Assembly (NCBI RefSeq): GCF_000330725.2
Contig: NZ_AMZY02000009.1
Location: forward strand, 267,934-331,933
Direction of reading: 5' to 3'
Length of the DNA stretch: 64,000 nt
From: Mariniradius saccharolyticus AK6
GTDB taxonomy: Bacteria > Bacteroidota > Bacteroidia > Cytophagales > Cyclobacteriaceae
Below are positions 55,742-62,524 of the stretch, piece by piece; the stretch's first letter is position 1; every line of letters starts with the position of its first letter. Made by a program: the position numbers and the translations under genes. The notes beneath the pieces are model-generated. The model did not search any database. It was given only the letters and a program-made list of their open reading frames with translations, and was not told the DNA's origin.

Positions 55742-56443
55742 TCATTTACATCTGCTAATTGCTTCATATATAAGACTGTCGACCTTTTTGTTATATTCAA
55801 CGCTTAGGAAATTCTCAATATTGCTTAAGGTATAAACGAACATTTCCGCCAGTTCATACTCTGTCATTTCATAGGGTAGAGAGTCTGTTTCCATCATTGT
55901 ACCCCTATACCAAATACCTAGATCAGAACTTCCCGCAATTTTAGTTGAATCGTCTTGAAATAAAATAGAATAGTAATCTACTTCATCAATTTTTGTTCTG
56001 ATTCCGGCTTTCGACAGATAATAAAAATGGTGGTTTCTATAGCCTGTTTTCTCTATGCTACCTTGGTATAATAAAATTCCGTTTTCAGGGAAATTTAACT
56101 GATATCTGCCATTTTTCTTTGTGACTTCTTGTCCACAAGAAATTTGCTGAACAACGATTGCTTTACCCTCAAAATTCTCTGGAAAATTAAAGTCAACTTT
56201 TTGAGCAGTTTCTCTATAAAATAAGCCTGTACTAAAAATAAACAAATTAAAAAAAGGAACCCAAAGTATAACTGGTAAAACTGTGCAAATCACCTTGGTT
56301 AAAACCTTTACCCTACTAAACCAGACAAACCCAACACCCATAAAAAAGAAAGGAAAAACCTGTGTTATCAAAAACGGAATAATTGATACCAAAAAGGTGA
56401 GGACAATTATCGTAAGTCCAACGATGTATTTTATATCTTTCAA
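55742..56443 (-). CDS. Hypothetical membrane protein (cassette gene)
   Basis: A 233-residue protein of unknown family. Two to three hydrophobic helices are found in the first 75 residues, then a soluble, Lys- and Asn-rich domain. Base composition is AT-rich against the flanks. It is the 3'-most cassette of the array: its start side (GAGCCATCAC at 56476-56485) is complementary at 8 of 9 bases to TTATGGCTC at 55726-55734. The attC-like site after it has been replaced by the group II intron tail. Confidence 0.65.
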   Translation of the reverse strand: MKDIKYIVGLTIIVLTFLVSIIPFLITQVFPFFFMGVGFVWFSRVKVLTKVICTVLPVILWVPFFNLFIFSTGLFYRETAQKVDFNFPENFEGKAIVVQQISCGQEVTKKNGRYQLNFPENGILLYQGSIEKTGYRNHHFYYLSKAGIRTKIDEVDYYSILFQDDSTKIAGSSDLGIWYRGTMMETDSLPYEMTEYELAEMFVYTLSNIENFLSVEYNKKVDSLIYEAISRCK

Positions 56444-56475
56444 TTAAGTATTTCCTTTTTACGGTAATTTAAAAT

Positions 56476-56530
56476 GAGCCATCACGTGATTCAGCTTGGA
56501 GACGGCGGCCTTTCGTAGCGGTTCTCTTCC
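56476..56530 (-). repeat. Partial attC-like site f
   Basis: GAGCCATCACG followed by cagcttggagacggcggcctttcg resembles the left arm of site e (ctaacg...gtagcttgccgaaggcggggctttcgg). The right arm is missing or eroded. The site is in the same register as the other array sites. Confidence 0.45.
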
Positions 56531-56722
56531 AGCCTACTTGAAGATACTAAATTTTCTTACTTCCTCTGAACCGACTGTTGTGCATAAGATGAGGCAGCTT
56601 TGCAAATGCTGTAGAATAGTAGGGTGGAATTACAAATCCCACCCAGTCCTAATCCGAACTTCATTGATTAAAAGGTCAATCTACACTAAGGAGGGGTATG
56701 GCGAATTGCTCCAGTGCAGTTT

Positions 56723-57010
56723 CTAGTCTAAATACGCCCATAGCCCAAAAAACACAAGTACAATTACCAGGTGAATCAATGGCACTGTAAAGCCATATTT
56801 TCTCTTTTTGATAGAAGGAATCAAAGCCAATAAATAGGAAATCGGATATAATAAACTAGACCACAGAAATCCATTAACCACAAATAACTTCAGGTCAGAG
56901 GCTTTACTCGCAAAGCCTGAGGCACTCATCATATTGGCTAACAAGACAAACGGATAAATGATCATTGGTAACCCAAGTAAAATATAGATAAGCTTCTGTG
57001 TATCTTTCAT
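56723..57010 (-). CDS. Hypothetical small membrane protein (cassette gene)
   Basis: A 95-residue protein from the ATG at 57010, with three predicted transmembrane helices (LIYILLGLPMIIYPFVLLAN, then LFVVNGFLWSSLLYPISYLL and VIVLVFFGLWAYLD). No family is recognised. AT-rich. The reading from 57058 adds a stretch without membrane character and a second Met. Confidence 0.55.
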   Translation of the reverse strand: MKDTQKLIYILLGLPMIIYPFVLLANMMSASGFASKASDLKLFVVNGFLWSSLLYPISYLLALIPSIKKRKYGFTVPLIHLVIVLVFFGLWAYLD

Positions 57011-57058
57011 AGTGATGTGTTGCTTGTTTAAAATGGTCATCAAAATCAATTCATCCAA

Positions 57059-57401
57059 TAGTTCTCTTATTTCTTTAGCTTAATCTTCTCTCAAAATTAC
57101 AGTTCCGAAAGCCTCTGATCTACCATTCTGAAATGTATGCACTAAAAGGTAATAAAGCTAGTTGTAGTGCGGGGGTAAGGCCCCAAAGCCATGCAAGTAG
57201 CACTTTTCCGAATCGAGGATAGAATGTGCTATTCCGGCGCCCAGCCCCGTCTTACCAAAAAAAGATCCCATTTTCGCCAGCCAATCAAAAATCCCAGAAA
57301 TCTACTACGTCCTTTAAAAGCCTTCAATTTCTTTGATTCAAGGGGAGGTTGTGCAACGGTTACACCTGTTGTGCGTTCGTACTTCTTAGGTCAAATGATT
57401 A
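57059..57401. repeat. 343-bp stretch with a group II intron 5'-like fragment and a minimal attC-like site
   Basis: No protein gene is supported. Bases 57167-57220 align without gaps with 62125-62178, identical in cacttttccgaatcgaggat, so this may be the 5' part of the same intron family. At 57349-57375, gtgcaacgg-ttacacc-tgttgtgcg has the two core boxes of an attC-like site but almost nothing between. GTTGTGCG at 57368 is the exact complement of CGCACAAC at 57981, delimiting the thioesterase cassette. Confidence 0.5.
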
Positions 57402-57944
57402 CTATTTTATTGGTTCAAAGTTGCCCGCTATAATATCGGTATCACTTTGAAATAAGTTAATAACCCAATCTGGTGGTTTTTTATTTATATCTTTTACGCC
57501 GGCATTTTCTAGTATTTGTTGCAAAATTTGAGGTTTGTCTTTTTTCCATATTAGAGCTCTTGTAATTCCCACAGCTTTTATTTCTCCCTTCTGTTCAAAT
57601 GTGTGGATGTGGTAAACCCATTTTTCATCCCAACCCGCAGTATTTACTTTAAGAGTAAATTGCGTCCAACGTTTAAGTGGTTTTCGGTAAATGATTTTTT
57701 GCGAGCCAAGTGTCGGGGCTAAACCCTTTAACACAATTTCACTGTAAAGTTTTGAACGAGCAATCATCTCCCAACGAATAAAGTCCATATACGCCGCATA
57801 TTTGAATGCAGTCATCACACGCAAACCATCACAGTCAAACAGGCGAACTGTAAATTTTCTGCTTAGTTCCGCCTCAATGTCTATTTGTTTCTGAAAATTT
57901 TTTGCAATTAAAATCCTGATGATTCGATACCAATAGTAGAACAT
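57402..57944 (-). CDS. Thioesterase-like (THEM6/4HBT_2-type) protein (cassette gene)
   Basis: A 180-residue protein with a hotdog-fold pattern: TVRLFDCDGLRVMTAFKYAA near residue 33, where D-x-D-x-x resembles the family's usual DLD/HMNN, then KIIYRKPLKRWTQFTLKVNT and WDEKWVYHIHTFEQKG. Such proteins act on acyl-CoA or acyl-ACP; a precise substrate is not clear, and the N-terminal segment is membrane-proximal. AT-rich. The cassette is bounded by perfectly complementary 8-base cores at 57368 and 57981. Confidence 0.65.
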   Translation of the reverse strand: MFYYWYRIIRILIAKNFQKQIDIEAELSRKFTVRLFDCDGLRVMTAFKYAAYMDFIRWEMIARSKLYSEIVLKGLAPTLGSQKIIYRKPLKRWTQFTLKVNTAGWDEKWVYHIHTFEQKGEIKAVGITRALIWKKDKPQILQQILENAGVKDINKKPPDWVINLFQSDTDIIAGNFEPIK

Positions 57945-57980
57945 GTATTGTTATGGTTTAGAACTGTCGAAATAGTATGA

Positions 57981-58019
57981 CGCACAACGTTTTCGGGCTT
58001 TGCGTTCGGGCGGTTCCGA
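57981..58019 (-). repeat. attC-like site c, left part (interrupted)
   Basis: The left arm cgcacaacg...gggcggttccga ends where the IS110 element begins. Its partner is at 59255-59357; together they would give a site of about 140 bp like sites a and b, with the arms pairing over cgggctttgcg / cgc-aaaacccg. Confidence 0.7.
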
Positions 58020-58073
58020 TAGCTACCTTAGATTTGATCGATTGTATTTAACCAAGAAGGGTGGTATAATTGA

Positions 58074-58188
58074 AAACCTGCCAGCGATCCATCGATAGCC
58101 TTAGTAGAGCACTATCCCGATATTTGGAGCTGACAGGTTTAAAGAACCAAGACCTGTATAAGATATTAGTCTTACATCTGTTAAGGTT
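58074..58188 (+). ncRNA. Candidate IS110 bridge RNA
   Basis: The 5' non-coding end of the IS folds into two hairpins. AAACCTGCCAGC (58074-58085) pairs with GCTGACAGGTTT (58129-58140) at 11 of 12 positions around a 43-nt loop, and AACC...GGTT (58145-58188) closes a second hairpin. The first loop contains CGATAGC (58093-58099), identical to the IS left end at 58017-58023, and CCGATATT (58117-58124), complementary to AATATCGG at the right end (59244-59251). Two-loop RNAs with such guides direct IS110 recombinases in known bridge-RNA systems. I infer the RNA; transcription is not shown. Confidence 0.55.
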
Positions 58189-58233
58189 ATTAGGTAACGG
58201 TTCTTTTCAATCAATTTATCTAAATGCTAAAGT

Positions 58234-59235
58234 ATGAAATTCAAGACATTTATCGGAATCGATGTGAGTAAATTGACACTTGACATTTGCCTGGTTACCC
58301 TTTATGGGGAAATCGAGAACTTCAAGATCGAGAACAAGGATCTCTCCATTGGGAGATTTTTCAGGAGGTTGGAGAAGAGCCGTGCCTGGGGGGAAGTGCT
58401 GGTCTGTGCAGAGCATACCGGCCATTATTCCAATCCTTTGAAGGTGTTCTGCATGGGCAACGGGATCGCTTTGTGGCTGGAGAGCGGAGCCGAGATCAGG
58501 CTGAGGTCGGGGGTACAGAGGAGGAAGGACGACAAGATCGATTCAGAACGGATTGCCGACTATGCGATGCAGTATGTCGACAAGGCAAGGCTGCAGACCC
58601 TGGACGACAAGGTGATCGAAACCGTAAAACTGCTTGGCAGTGAGCGGGATATGTATATCAGGGACAGGGCTAAGTACAAGTCCCAGATCAATGATTTTGA
58701 GGGATACATTGATTCGGATGTCTACAAGGCCAAAGCAAAGAGGCTTAAAAGGCAGGTGGAGTCCCTGACCAAACTCATTGACCTTCTGGACCAGCAGATA
58801 GAGGAACAGCTCATGGGCAGCGAGAAGCTCGCAAGGCAAAAGGAGATATTGGTTTCAGTTGGCGGCGTTGGAGACAAAGTGGCCACGGAGACCATCATAG
58901 CGACACAGGGCTTTACCAAGTTCGGATCGGGTAGACAGTTTTCATGCCATGTGGGCGTTGCCCCGTTTTCCTTCGAATCGGGAACCAGCCAAAGATCCAG
59001 GCGCAAGGTCTCGAACCGGGCCAACAAGGACCTAAAGACACTCTTCCATATGGCGGCACTATCCGCGATCAGGATGAAGGGGGAACTCAGGGACTATTTT
59101 GAAAGGAAAGTAGCGGAGGGCAAGAACAAAATGACGGTCCTAAATGCAGTCAGAGCCAAAATAATCAACCGGATATTCGCTCTGATAAGGGAAGACCGAA
59201 AATATGAAAAATCCTATATCAAACCCGTTGTTTAA
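58234..59235 (+). CDS. IS110-family transposase (DEDD recombinase)
   Basis: A 333-residue transposase. The N-terminal RuvC-like domain has GIDVSKLTLDI (first Asp, residue 10), VCAEHTGHYSNPL (Glu near 65) and RKDDKIDSERIADYA (the Asp pair near 100), the DEDD set. The coiled-coil middle leads to the C-terminal Tnp_IS116/IS110/IS902 domain with VGGVGDKVATETI and VAPFSFESGTSQRSRR, where Ser of GTSQ is the predicted nucleophile. Intact and probably active. Confidence 0.93.
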   Translation: MKFKTFIGIDVSKLTLDICLVTLYGEIENFKIENKDLSIGRFFRRLEKSRAWGEVLVCAEHTGHYSNPLKVFCMGNGIALWLESGAEIRLRSGVQRRKDDKIDSERIADYAMQYVDKARLQTLDDKVIETVKLLGSERDMYIRDRAKYKSQINDFEGYIDSDVYKAKAKRLKRQVESLTKLIDLLDQQIEEQLMGSEKLARQKEILVSVGGVGDKVATETIIATQGFTKFGSGRQFSCHVGVAPFSFESGTSQRSRRKVSNRANKDLKTLFHMAALSAIRMKGELRDYFERKVAEGKNKMTVLNAVRAKIINRIFALIREDRKYEKSYIKPVV

Positions 59236-59254
59236 TCCATAAGAATATCGGAAT

Positions 59255-59357
59255 CGGAGCATAAAACTGTCAACCAGCACTGAACTTGAATAGAAGCACA
59301 AAGCTCCAAGTTTGCACGTCACCCCGCCTGACGCAAAACCCGAGTTGGCGGGTTGTT
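59255..59357 (-). repeat. attC-like site c, right part (interrupted)
   Basis: Starts cggagcataaaactgtcaacc directly after the IS. It contains the central block shared with sites a, b and d' (tagaagcacaaagct) and the right arm cccgcctgacgcaaaacccgagttggcgggttg. The core GTTGGCGGGT at 59344 is complementary at 8 of 10 positions to the opposite end of the Arr cassette at 60324. Confidence 0.75.
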
Positions 59358-59380
59358 GTTCTTTTTTCTCGTCATTCACC

Positions 59381-59794
59381 TCAATTTATCTTGTAGTGTC
59401 CAAGTTGAATTAGTCCATTTAAGTTGTCATACTCAACCCAGCTTTCTTTAATTTTTCCATCTGTCACACGAAAGAAGCAATTGAAGTCTGCAGTTAGTTT
59501 TTTACCAGTTGGTGGAAAGCTTATGAGTTGTCCTAATTGTGTTCCCGAAAAATTTATTCTGGCAGCAACCAAGTCACCTTCTTCAATTGCAAAAATTATT
59601 GTTTCTTGTAAATCGGGGAAAGTTTCTAATTCTTCCTGATGAAATTTAACTAATCCAGTATTTGTTTTTATCTCCTTGGGTTCAGAGGAACTGTGTCTAA
59701 TGAAATCGTTGTCGACAAGTTTCAAAACCGTATCCCAGTCTTTTTGATTTGTAGCGCTGATAAAGTCCGAAACTATTTCTTTGTTACTTTTCAT
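59381..59794 (-). CDS. SnoaL/ester-cyclase-like NTF2 protein (cassette gene)
   Basis: A 137-residue protein of the SnoaL/NTF2 fold: MKSNKEIVSDFISATNQKDW, then LVKFHQEELETFPDLQETI and the closing GKIKESWVEYDNLNGLIQLG, as in polyketide-cyclase-like proteins. The NTF2 fold covers many unrelated functions, so no reaction is assigned. It follows arr by 29 bp in the same cassette, a two-gene cassette. AT-rich. Confidence 0.8.
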   Translation of the reverse strand: MKSNKEIVSDFISATNQKDWDTVLKLVDNDFIRHSSSEPKEIKTNTGLVKFHQEELETFPDLQETIIFAIEEGDLVAARINFSGTQLGQLISFPPTGKKLTADFNCFFRVTDGKIKESWVEYDNLNGLIQLGHYKIN

Positions 59795-59823
59795 TTTCAG
59801 AGAACATTATTAATCTTTTGCTA

Positions 59824-60276
59824 TTAGTCATTGAGTGAATTAATGCCTTGTTCATTTAGCTTTTCTAGGTGTTCTTTCATTGTCTTTACTTGTTCGGCTG
59901 GGTGACCTTGCCAAACGGTTACTTCTCCAACAACTTTGAAAGGTTGAGTTGAGCGGAAAGACTGCGTTGGATTTCCAGGAAATTTTTTGTCGGTCAAGTC
60001 GGGGTCGTTTTCGATTTCTCCTGTTGGTTCTACCAAATAAATTCTTTCTCGTCCGTCACCAAATGCAAGTTCCGCTCCCCAAATTGCAGCGTCCAATGTC
60101 CCTGTCAAAAAAATGTATTTTGCGTTTTTTTGTTGCCCGTAGTTAGAGTTGAAACCAACTTCAATTAAGTCTCCAACTTTCAGGTCTGCCTTTGTTCCGT
60201 GAAAGTATGTCTGAGCGAATGCTGTTGCTCCTTGTCTGTTTGATTTCTGTCTGTTGTTGTTTTGCTCCATTGTCAA
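59824..60276 (-). CDS. arr: Rifamycin ADP-ribosyltransferase (Arr family), in an attC-like cassette
   Basis: A 150-residue protein that matches Arr closely through its whole length: TYFHGTKADLKVGDLIEVGF (catalytic-type His26), NAKYIFLTGTLDAAIWGAEL (Tyr54) and IENDPDLTDKKFPGNPTQSF (Asp91). These correspond to the His, Tyr and Asp of the Arr active site. Arr transfers ADP-ribose from NAD to the ansa chain of rifamycins and inactivates them. In clinical bacteria arr-2 is carried as a class 1 integron cassette, and here too it lies between attC-like sites b and c. Resistance of this strain is not shown. Confidence 0.92.
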   Translation of the reverse strand: MTMEQNNNRQKSNRQGATAFAQTYFHGTKADLKVGDLIEVGFNSNYGQQKNAKYIFLTGTLDAAIWGAELAFGDGRERIYLVEPTGEIENDPDLTDKKFPGNPTQSFRSTQPFKVVGEVTVWQGHPAEQVKTMKEHLEKLNEQGINSLND

Positions 60277-60324
60277 ATTTATTTTTTACTATTTGTTTCT
60301 CTTCGGGTTTCGGTCTTTACAATG

Positions 60325-60459
60325 CCCGCTAACGATTTGCAGCTACCCGAATCCGGCGATTTCGAAGCACTTTACTGTCAACCAAGCACAAATGTTGATA
60401 GAAGCACAAAGCTTGAATAAATAACTAAACCGCCACTTCTGGGTAGCTGCTGTTAGCGG
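60325..60459 (-). repeat. attC-like recombination site b
   Basis: 135 bp. The left arm 60325-60357 is cccgctaacg...cagctacccgaatccggcg; the right arm 60431-60459 is cgccacttctgggtagctgctgttagcgg. The arms pair over GCTACCC/GGGTAGC and CGG-CG/CGCC-type boxes. The centre is the conserved family sequence. The core GTTAGCGG (60452) is complementary at 7 of 8 bases to CCGCTGAC at 61372. Confidence 0.8.
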
Positions 60460-60473
60460 TTCCGTGTTCTATT

Positions 60474-61328
60474 TCAGCTCTCATCAGTCAGTTTTATGAT
60501 TTTGTCTTCTTTGAATTCAAAAAGTGACGTCCCTCTTAACTTTATCTCTTGCCCCTTTTTCATTCCGTTCGCAAAATCTGATGCTAAAATTCCTTGATAA
60601 TCTATATCAATTTCAGTTTTATCCGTTGAGTGTTTAAAGCTTAATATTTTTTGTCTTCTCTGTGAAAAAAACTGTTTTGCTTTTTCGGCTTGGTTTTTAA
60701 ATTCTTGTATTCCACTTAGTGTCATTGTAACCTTTCCATCTTGTAGATTTTCAAAAATTACATTCTCTGAAAAGTCTCTAATCATCCTAGAAACATCAAA
60801 AGTATTGTAGCCGTCAACATAGTTCTGAATGGCTAGTTCCCTTTTTTTCATCACGTTCTTGTTTAGAAACTTTATCACTATTCCAATTTGTCCCAGGTGG
60901 TATAGGTCGTGGTGGATTAGTCCTTCAAGAAGATACTTGAACTTAAAACCGTCTGTATATTCTCTTTCAAGATACTCGTCTGTTTCATTTTCAATAAGTT
61001 CAATTATGTCTTCCTGGCTTTGATAGAATTCAGATTTTAGTTTTTCCCAACCTTTTTTTTGTAGCACCTCATTTGTAAGCCAGTTTTCCGGACTTTCCAT
61101 CGTCAACATTGAACTAAGTCCTTTAAGTTTTAATATGCTTTCTTTTCTCCAAACTAAAATGTGTGAAATTAACTCGGCAACACTGTGTAATTCTGGTAAT
61201 GGTCTCTCAAAAGCAAGTTTCTCCGGAAGATTACCAATCTTTTTTTTGAAATTTTCGTCAAGCCACAATTCTTGCTCTTGTATGTCCCTGAATTGACCGA
61301 CAATATTTTTGATTAGTTTGTTGTCCAT
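60474..61328 (-). CDS. DinB-like four-helix protein fused to a SnoaL-like domain (cassette gene)
   Basis: A 284-residue protein with two domains. Residues about 1-157 are a DinB/YfiT-type four-helix bundle: LHSVAELISHILVWRKESIL holds the first metal His, and the second pair is in IHHDLYHLGQIGIV near 145, so the three-His site is kept. Residues about 160-284 are an NTF2/SnoaL domain (AIQNYVDGYNTFDVSRMIRD). The DinB fold often gives thiol- or metal-dependent transferases. This two-domain fusion may be specific to this group. The function is unknown. Confidence 0.8.
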   Translation of the reverse strand: MDNKLIKNIVGQFRDIQEQELWLDENFKKKIGNLPEKLAFERPLPELHSVAELISHILVWRKESILKLKGLSSMLTMESPENWLTNEVLQKKGWEKLKSEFYQSQEDIIELIENETDEYLEREYTDGFKFKYLLEGLIHHDLYHLGQIGIVIKFLNKNVMKKRELAIQNYVDGYNTFDVSRMIRDFSENVIFENLQDGKVTMTLSGIQEFKNQAEKAKQFFSQRRQKILSFKHSTDKTEIDIDYQGILASDFANGMKKGQEIKLRGTSLFEFKEDKIIKLTDES

Positions 61329-61368
61329 ATTTTGATTTGAATTCTTTTTGATTCTGTCCTCTATATGC

Positions 61369-61394
61369 TGTCCGCTGACGGATTCGGGCTTTGC
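61369..61394 (-). repeat. attC-like site d, truncated
   Basis: gtccgctgacggattcgggctttgc is the left arm of a site with the central and right parts missing. It ends right at the stop codon of the GNAT gene and the core is GTCAGCGG on the minus strand. Confidence 0.5.
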
Positions 61395-61850
61395 TTATTT
61401 AGGATATTTCAATTTCATTCTCAAAAGAGGATAGTTTCTTCCTTGGTCGTCTTTTTCAGTTCTCTCGAACGTTTCAAATCCAAAATTTTGATAGAATTTA
61501 AGAGCTTTTGTGTTCTGCTCATTCACGTCAAGTTTGTCTGCTTTCAATTCTTTTACTGCAAAATTTAACAATTTCTGTCCAAGTCCTTGTCCAAAATATT
61601 GGGGGTCTAAAAACAGCATTTCAATCTTTTTGTCTGCAACTCCAATAAAACCCATTACTAAGTTTTCCTTTGTCAGACAAAAAACTTGAAATTCATTAAA
61701 ATCTATGTCTTTTACTAAATTCTTAATTTTTACAAAGTCGCCTGGGCTCAAAAAGTCGTGTGTGGCAAGAACTGATTTCTCCCAAATTATCAAAACCTGT
61801 TTTCGATATGAGTCGGTATATGGACTTATTTCAAAATTGTCTATTTGCAT
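61395..61850 (-). CDS. GNAT N-acetyltransferase (cassette gene)
   Basis: A 151-residue acetyltransferase. The acetyl-CoA loop is QYFGQGLGQKLLNFAVKEL (Q/R-x-x-G-x-G/A near residue 90), and the C-terminal NEQNTKALKFYQNFGFETFE is the last GNAT motif. The substrate is unknown; other cassette GNATs include aminoglycoside and peptide modifiers but nothing here identifies that. AT-rich. Confidence 0.88.
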   Translation of the reverse strand: MQIDNFEISPYTDSYRKQVLIIWEKSVLATHDFLSPGDFVKIKNLVKDIDFNEFQVFCLTKENLVMGFIGVADKKIEMLFLDPQYFGQGLGQKLLNFAVKELKADKLDVNEQNTKALKFYQNFGFETFERTEKDDQGRNYPLLRMKLKYPK

Positions 61851-61892
61851 AAAGTTGCTATATTTTTTATAGAGTAGCTGTCGTCTTAGCCT

Positions 61893-62028
61893 GAGCGCTA
61901 AACCTTCCCACCCTTGGCGCAGTGGGAGAATTAGAAAAACTGAACTGTCAACATAGCACTATGCTTGATAGAAGTACAAAACTCCAATTTTGCACTTCAC
62001 CCTACATTGCACCAAACGTTTGTGTGCC
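61893..62028 (-). repeat. attC-like site d' (hybrid)
   Basis: The centre ctgtcaacatagcactatgcttgatagaagtacaaaact is the family sequence. The right arm is ttcaccctacattgcaccaaacgtttgtgtgcc; the left (gagcgctaaacc) is poorly paired to it, so the two sides may come from different sites. The core GTTTGTGTGCC at 62018 marks a cassette with no gene. Confidence 0.6.
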
Positions 62029-62110
62029 TTGAATGGTGAATATAGGTCAAAAAGTTTGCCGTTCCAACGGGTGAAATGCGCAGCATTCATAAACACCAAA
62101 GCATACAAAC
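62019..62110 (-). other. Gene-less mini-cassette
   Basis: A 92-bp unit between GTTTGTGTGC (62018-62027) and its near-perfect complement GCATACAAAC (62101-62110, 9 of 10). It has no frame of useful length, so it is a cassette without an evident coding function, or a remnant. Confidence 0.5.
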
Positions 62111-62524
62111 ACTGCGTGAACAAGGCGCGGGGATAACGTCCCGAAGCCAAGAGAGTGTCACTTTTCCGAATCGAGGATAGTATGAGCCAAGACGAAGGAA
62201 AAAGGGTAGGGCCGGAACTGCGTCCTATTCTAAGTACCGAGATCACCCTGTCAAGACTGCAACGGAAAGGCTACGAATCCATGCTTTCCGATTACTTACA
62301 ATCGCGTCCGATAGCGATCGGACCTACAATCCAGTGTAACTGGGGCCGAGCGTGGAGAAAATGTCCCTCAGGAAATTTTTAGCGAGGAGACGGGATGCGG
62401 AGTAGGTACGAGACCCGTATGCAGATAGCCCCGATAATTTTCGGGGGCAGTGGTGTGAGGCCTGCCCGTCCGAAGGCGGGGGCGCACCTCGTCAGAGAAA
62501 TCTGGCGAGGCCGTCTACTCGATT
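62111..62524 (+). mobile_element. ORF-less group II intron (or remnant) sitting in an attC position
   Basis: About 412 bp, opposite to the flanking genes, lying exactly between the cassette cores GCATACAAAC and TTAGCGG. Typical bacterial group II parts are the gatgcggagtaggtacgagacccgtatgc block near 62392, a stem ccccgataattttcgggg near 62431, GTGTGAGG at 62453, and the 3' end hairpins finishing GTCTACTCGATT. No reverse transcriptase gene is present, and the frame 62155-62382 is not coding. The same 3' tail occurs at 55652-55727 and, diverged, at 21611-21694; the 5' side (62125-62178) is repeated at 57167-57220. Confidence 0.6.

Larger units (their letters stand above)
58019..59254 (+). mobile_element. 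IS110-family insertion sequence inside attC-like site c
   Basis: About 1.24 kb, with 215 bp of non-coding sequence before the transposase and about 19 bp after it. The ends carry TTCCGAT (58014-58020) and its complement ATCGGAA (59247-59253). No target duplication is visible, as is usual for IS110. The flanks are the two halves of an attC-like repeat, whose sequence is continuous in sites b and e (GGCG-x-TTTCGAAGCAC). The boundaries are accurate to only a few bases. Confidence 0.75.

Noticed and set aside
56496..56726. 76-codon plus-strand frame
   Set aside because: Runs over the partial site f and has Cys-rich chance-like composition; it is opposite to the array genes.
62155..62382. 75-codon plus-strand frame
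   Set aside because: Lies within the group II intron-like block; a reverse transcriptase would be far longer.
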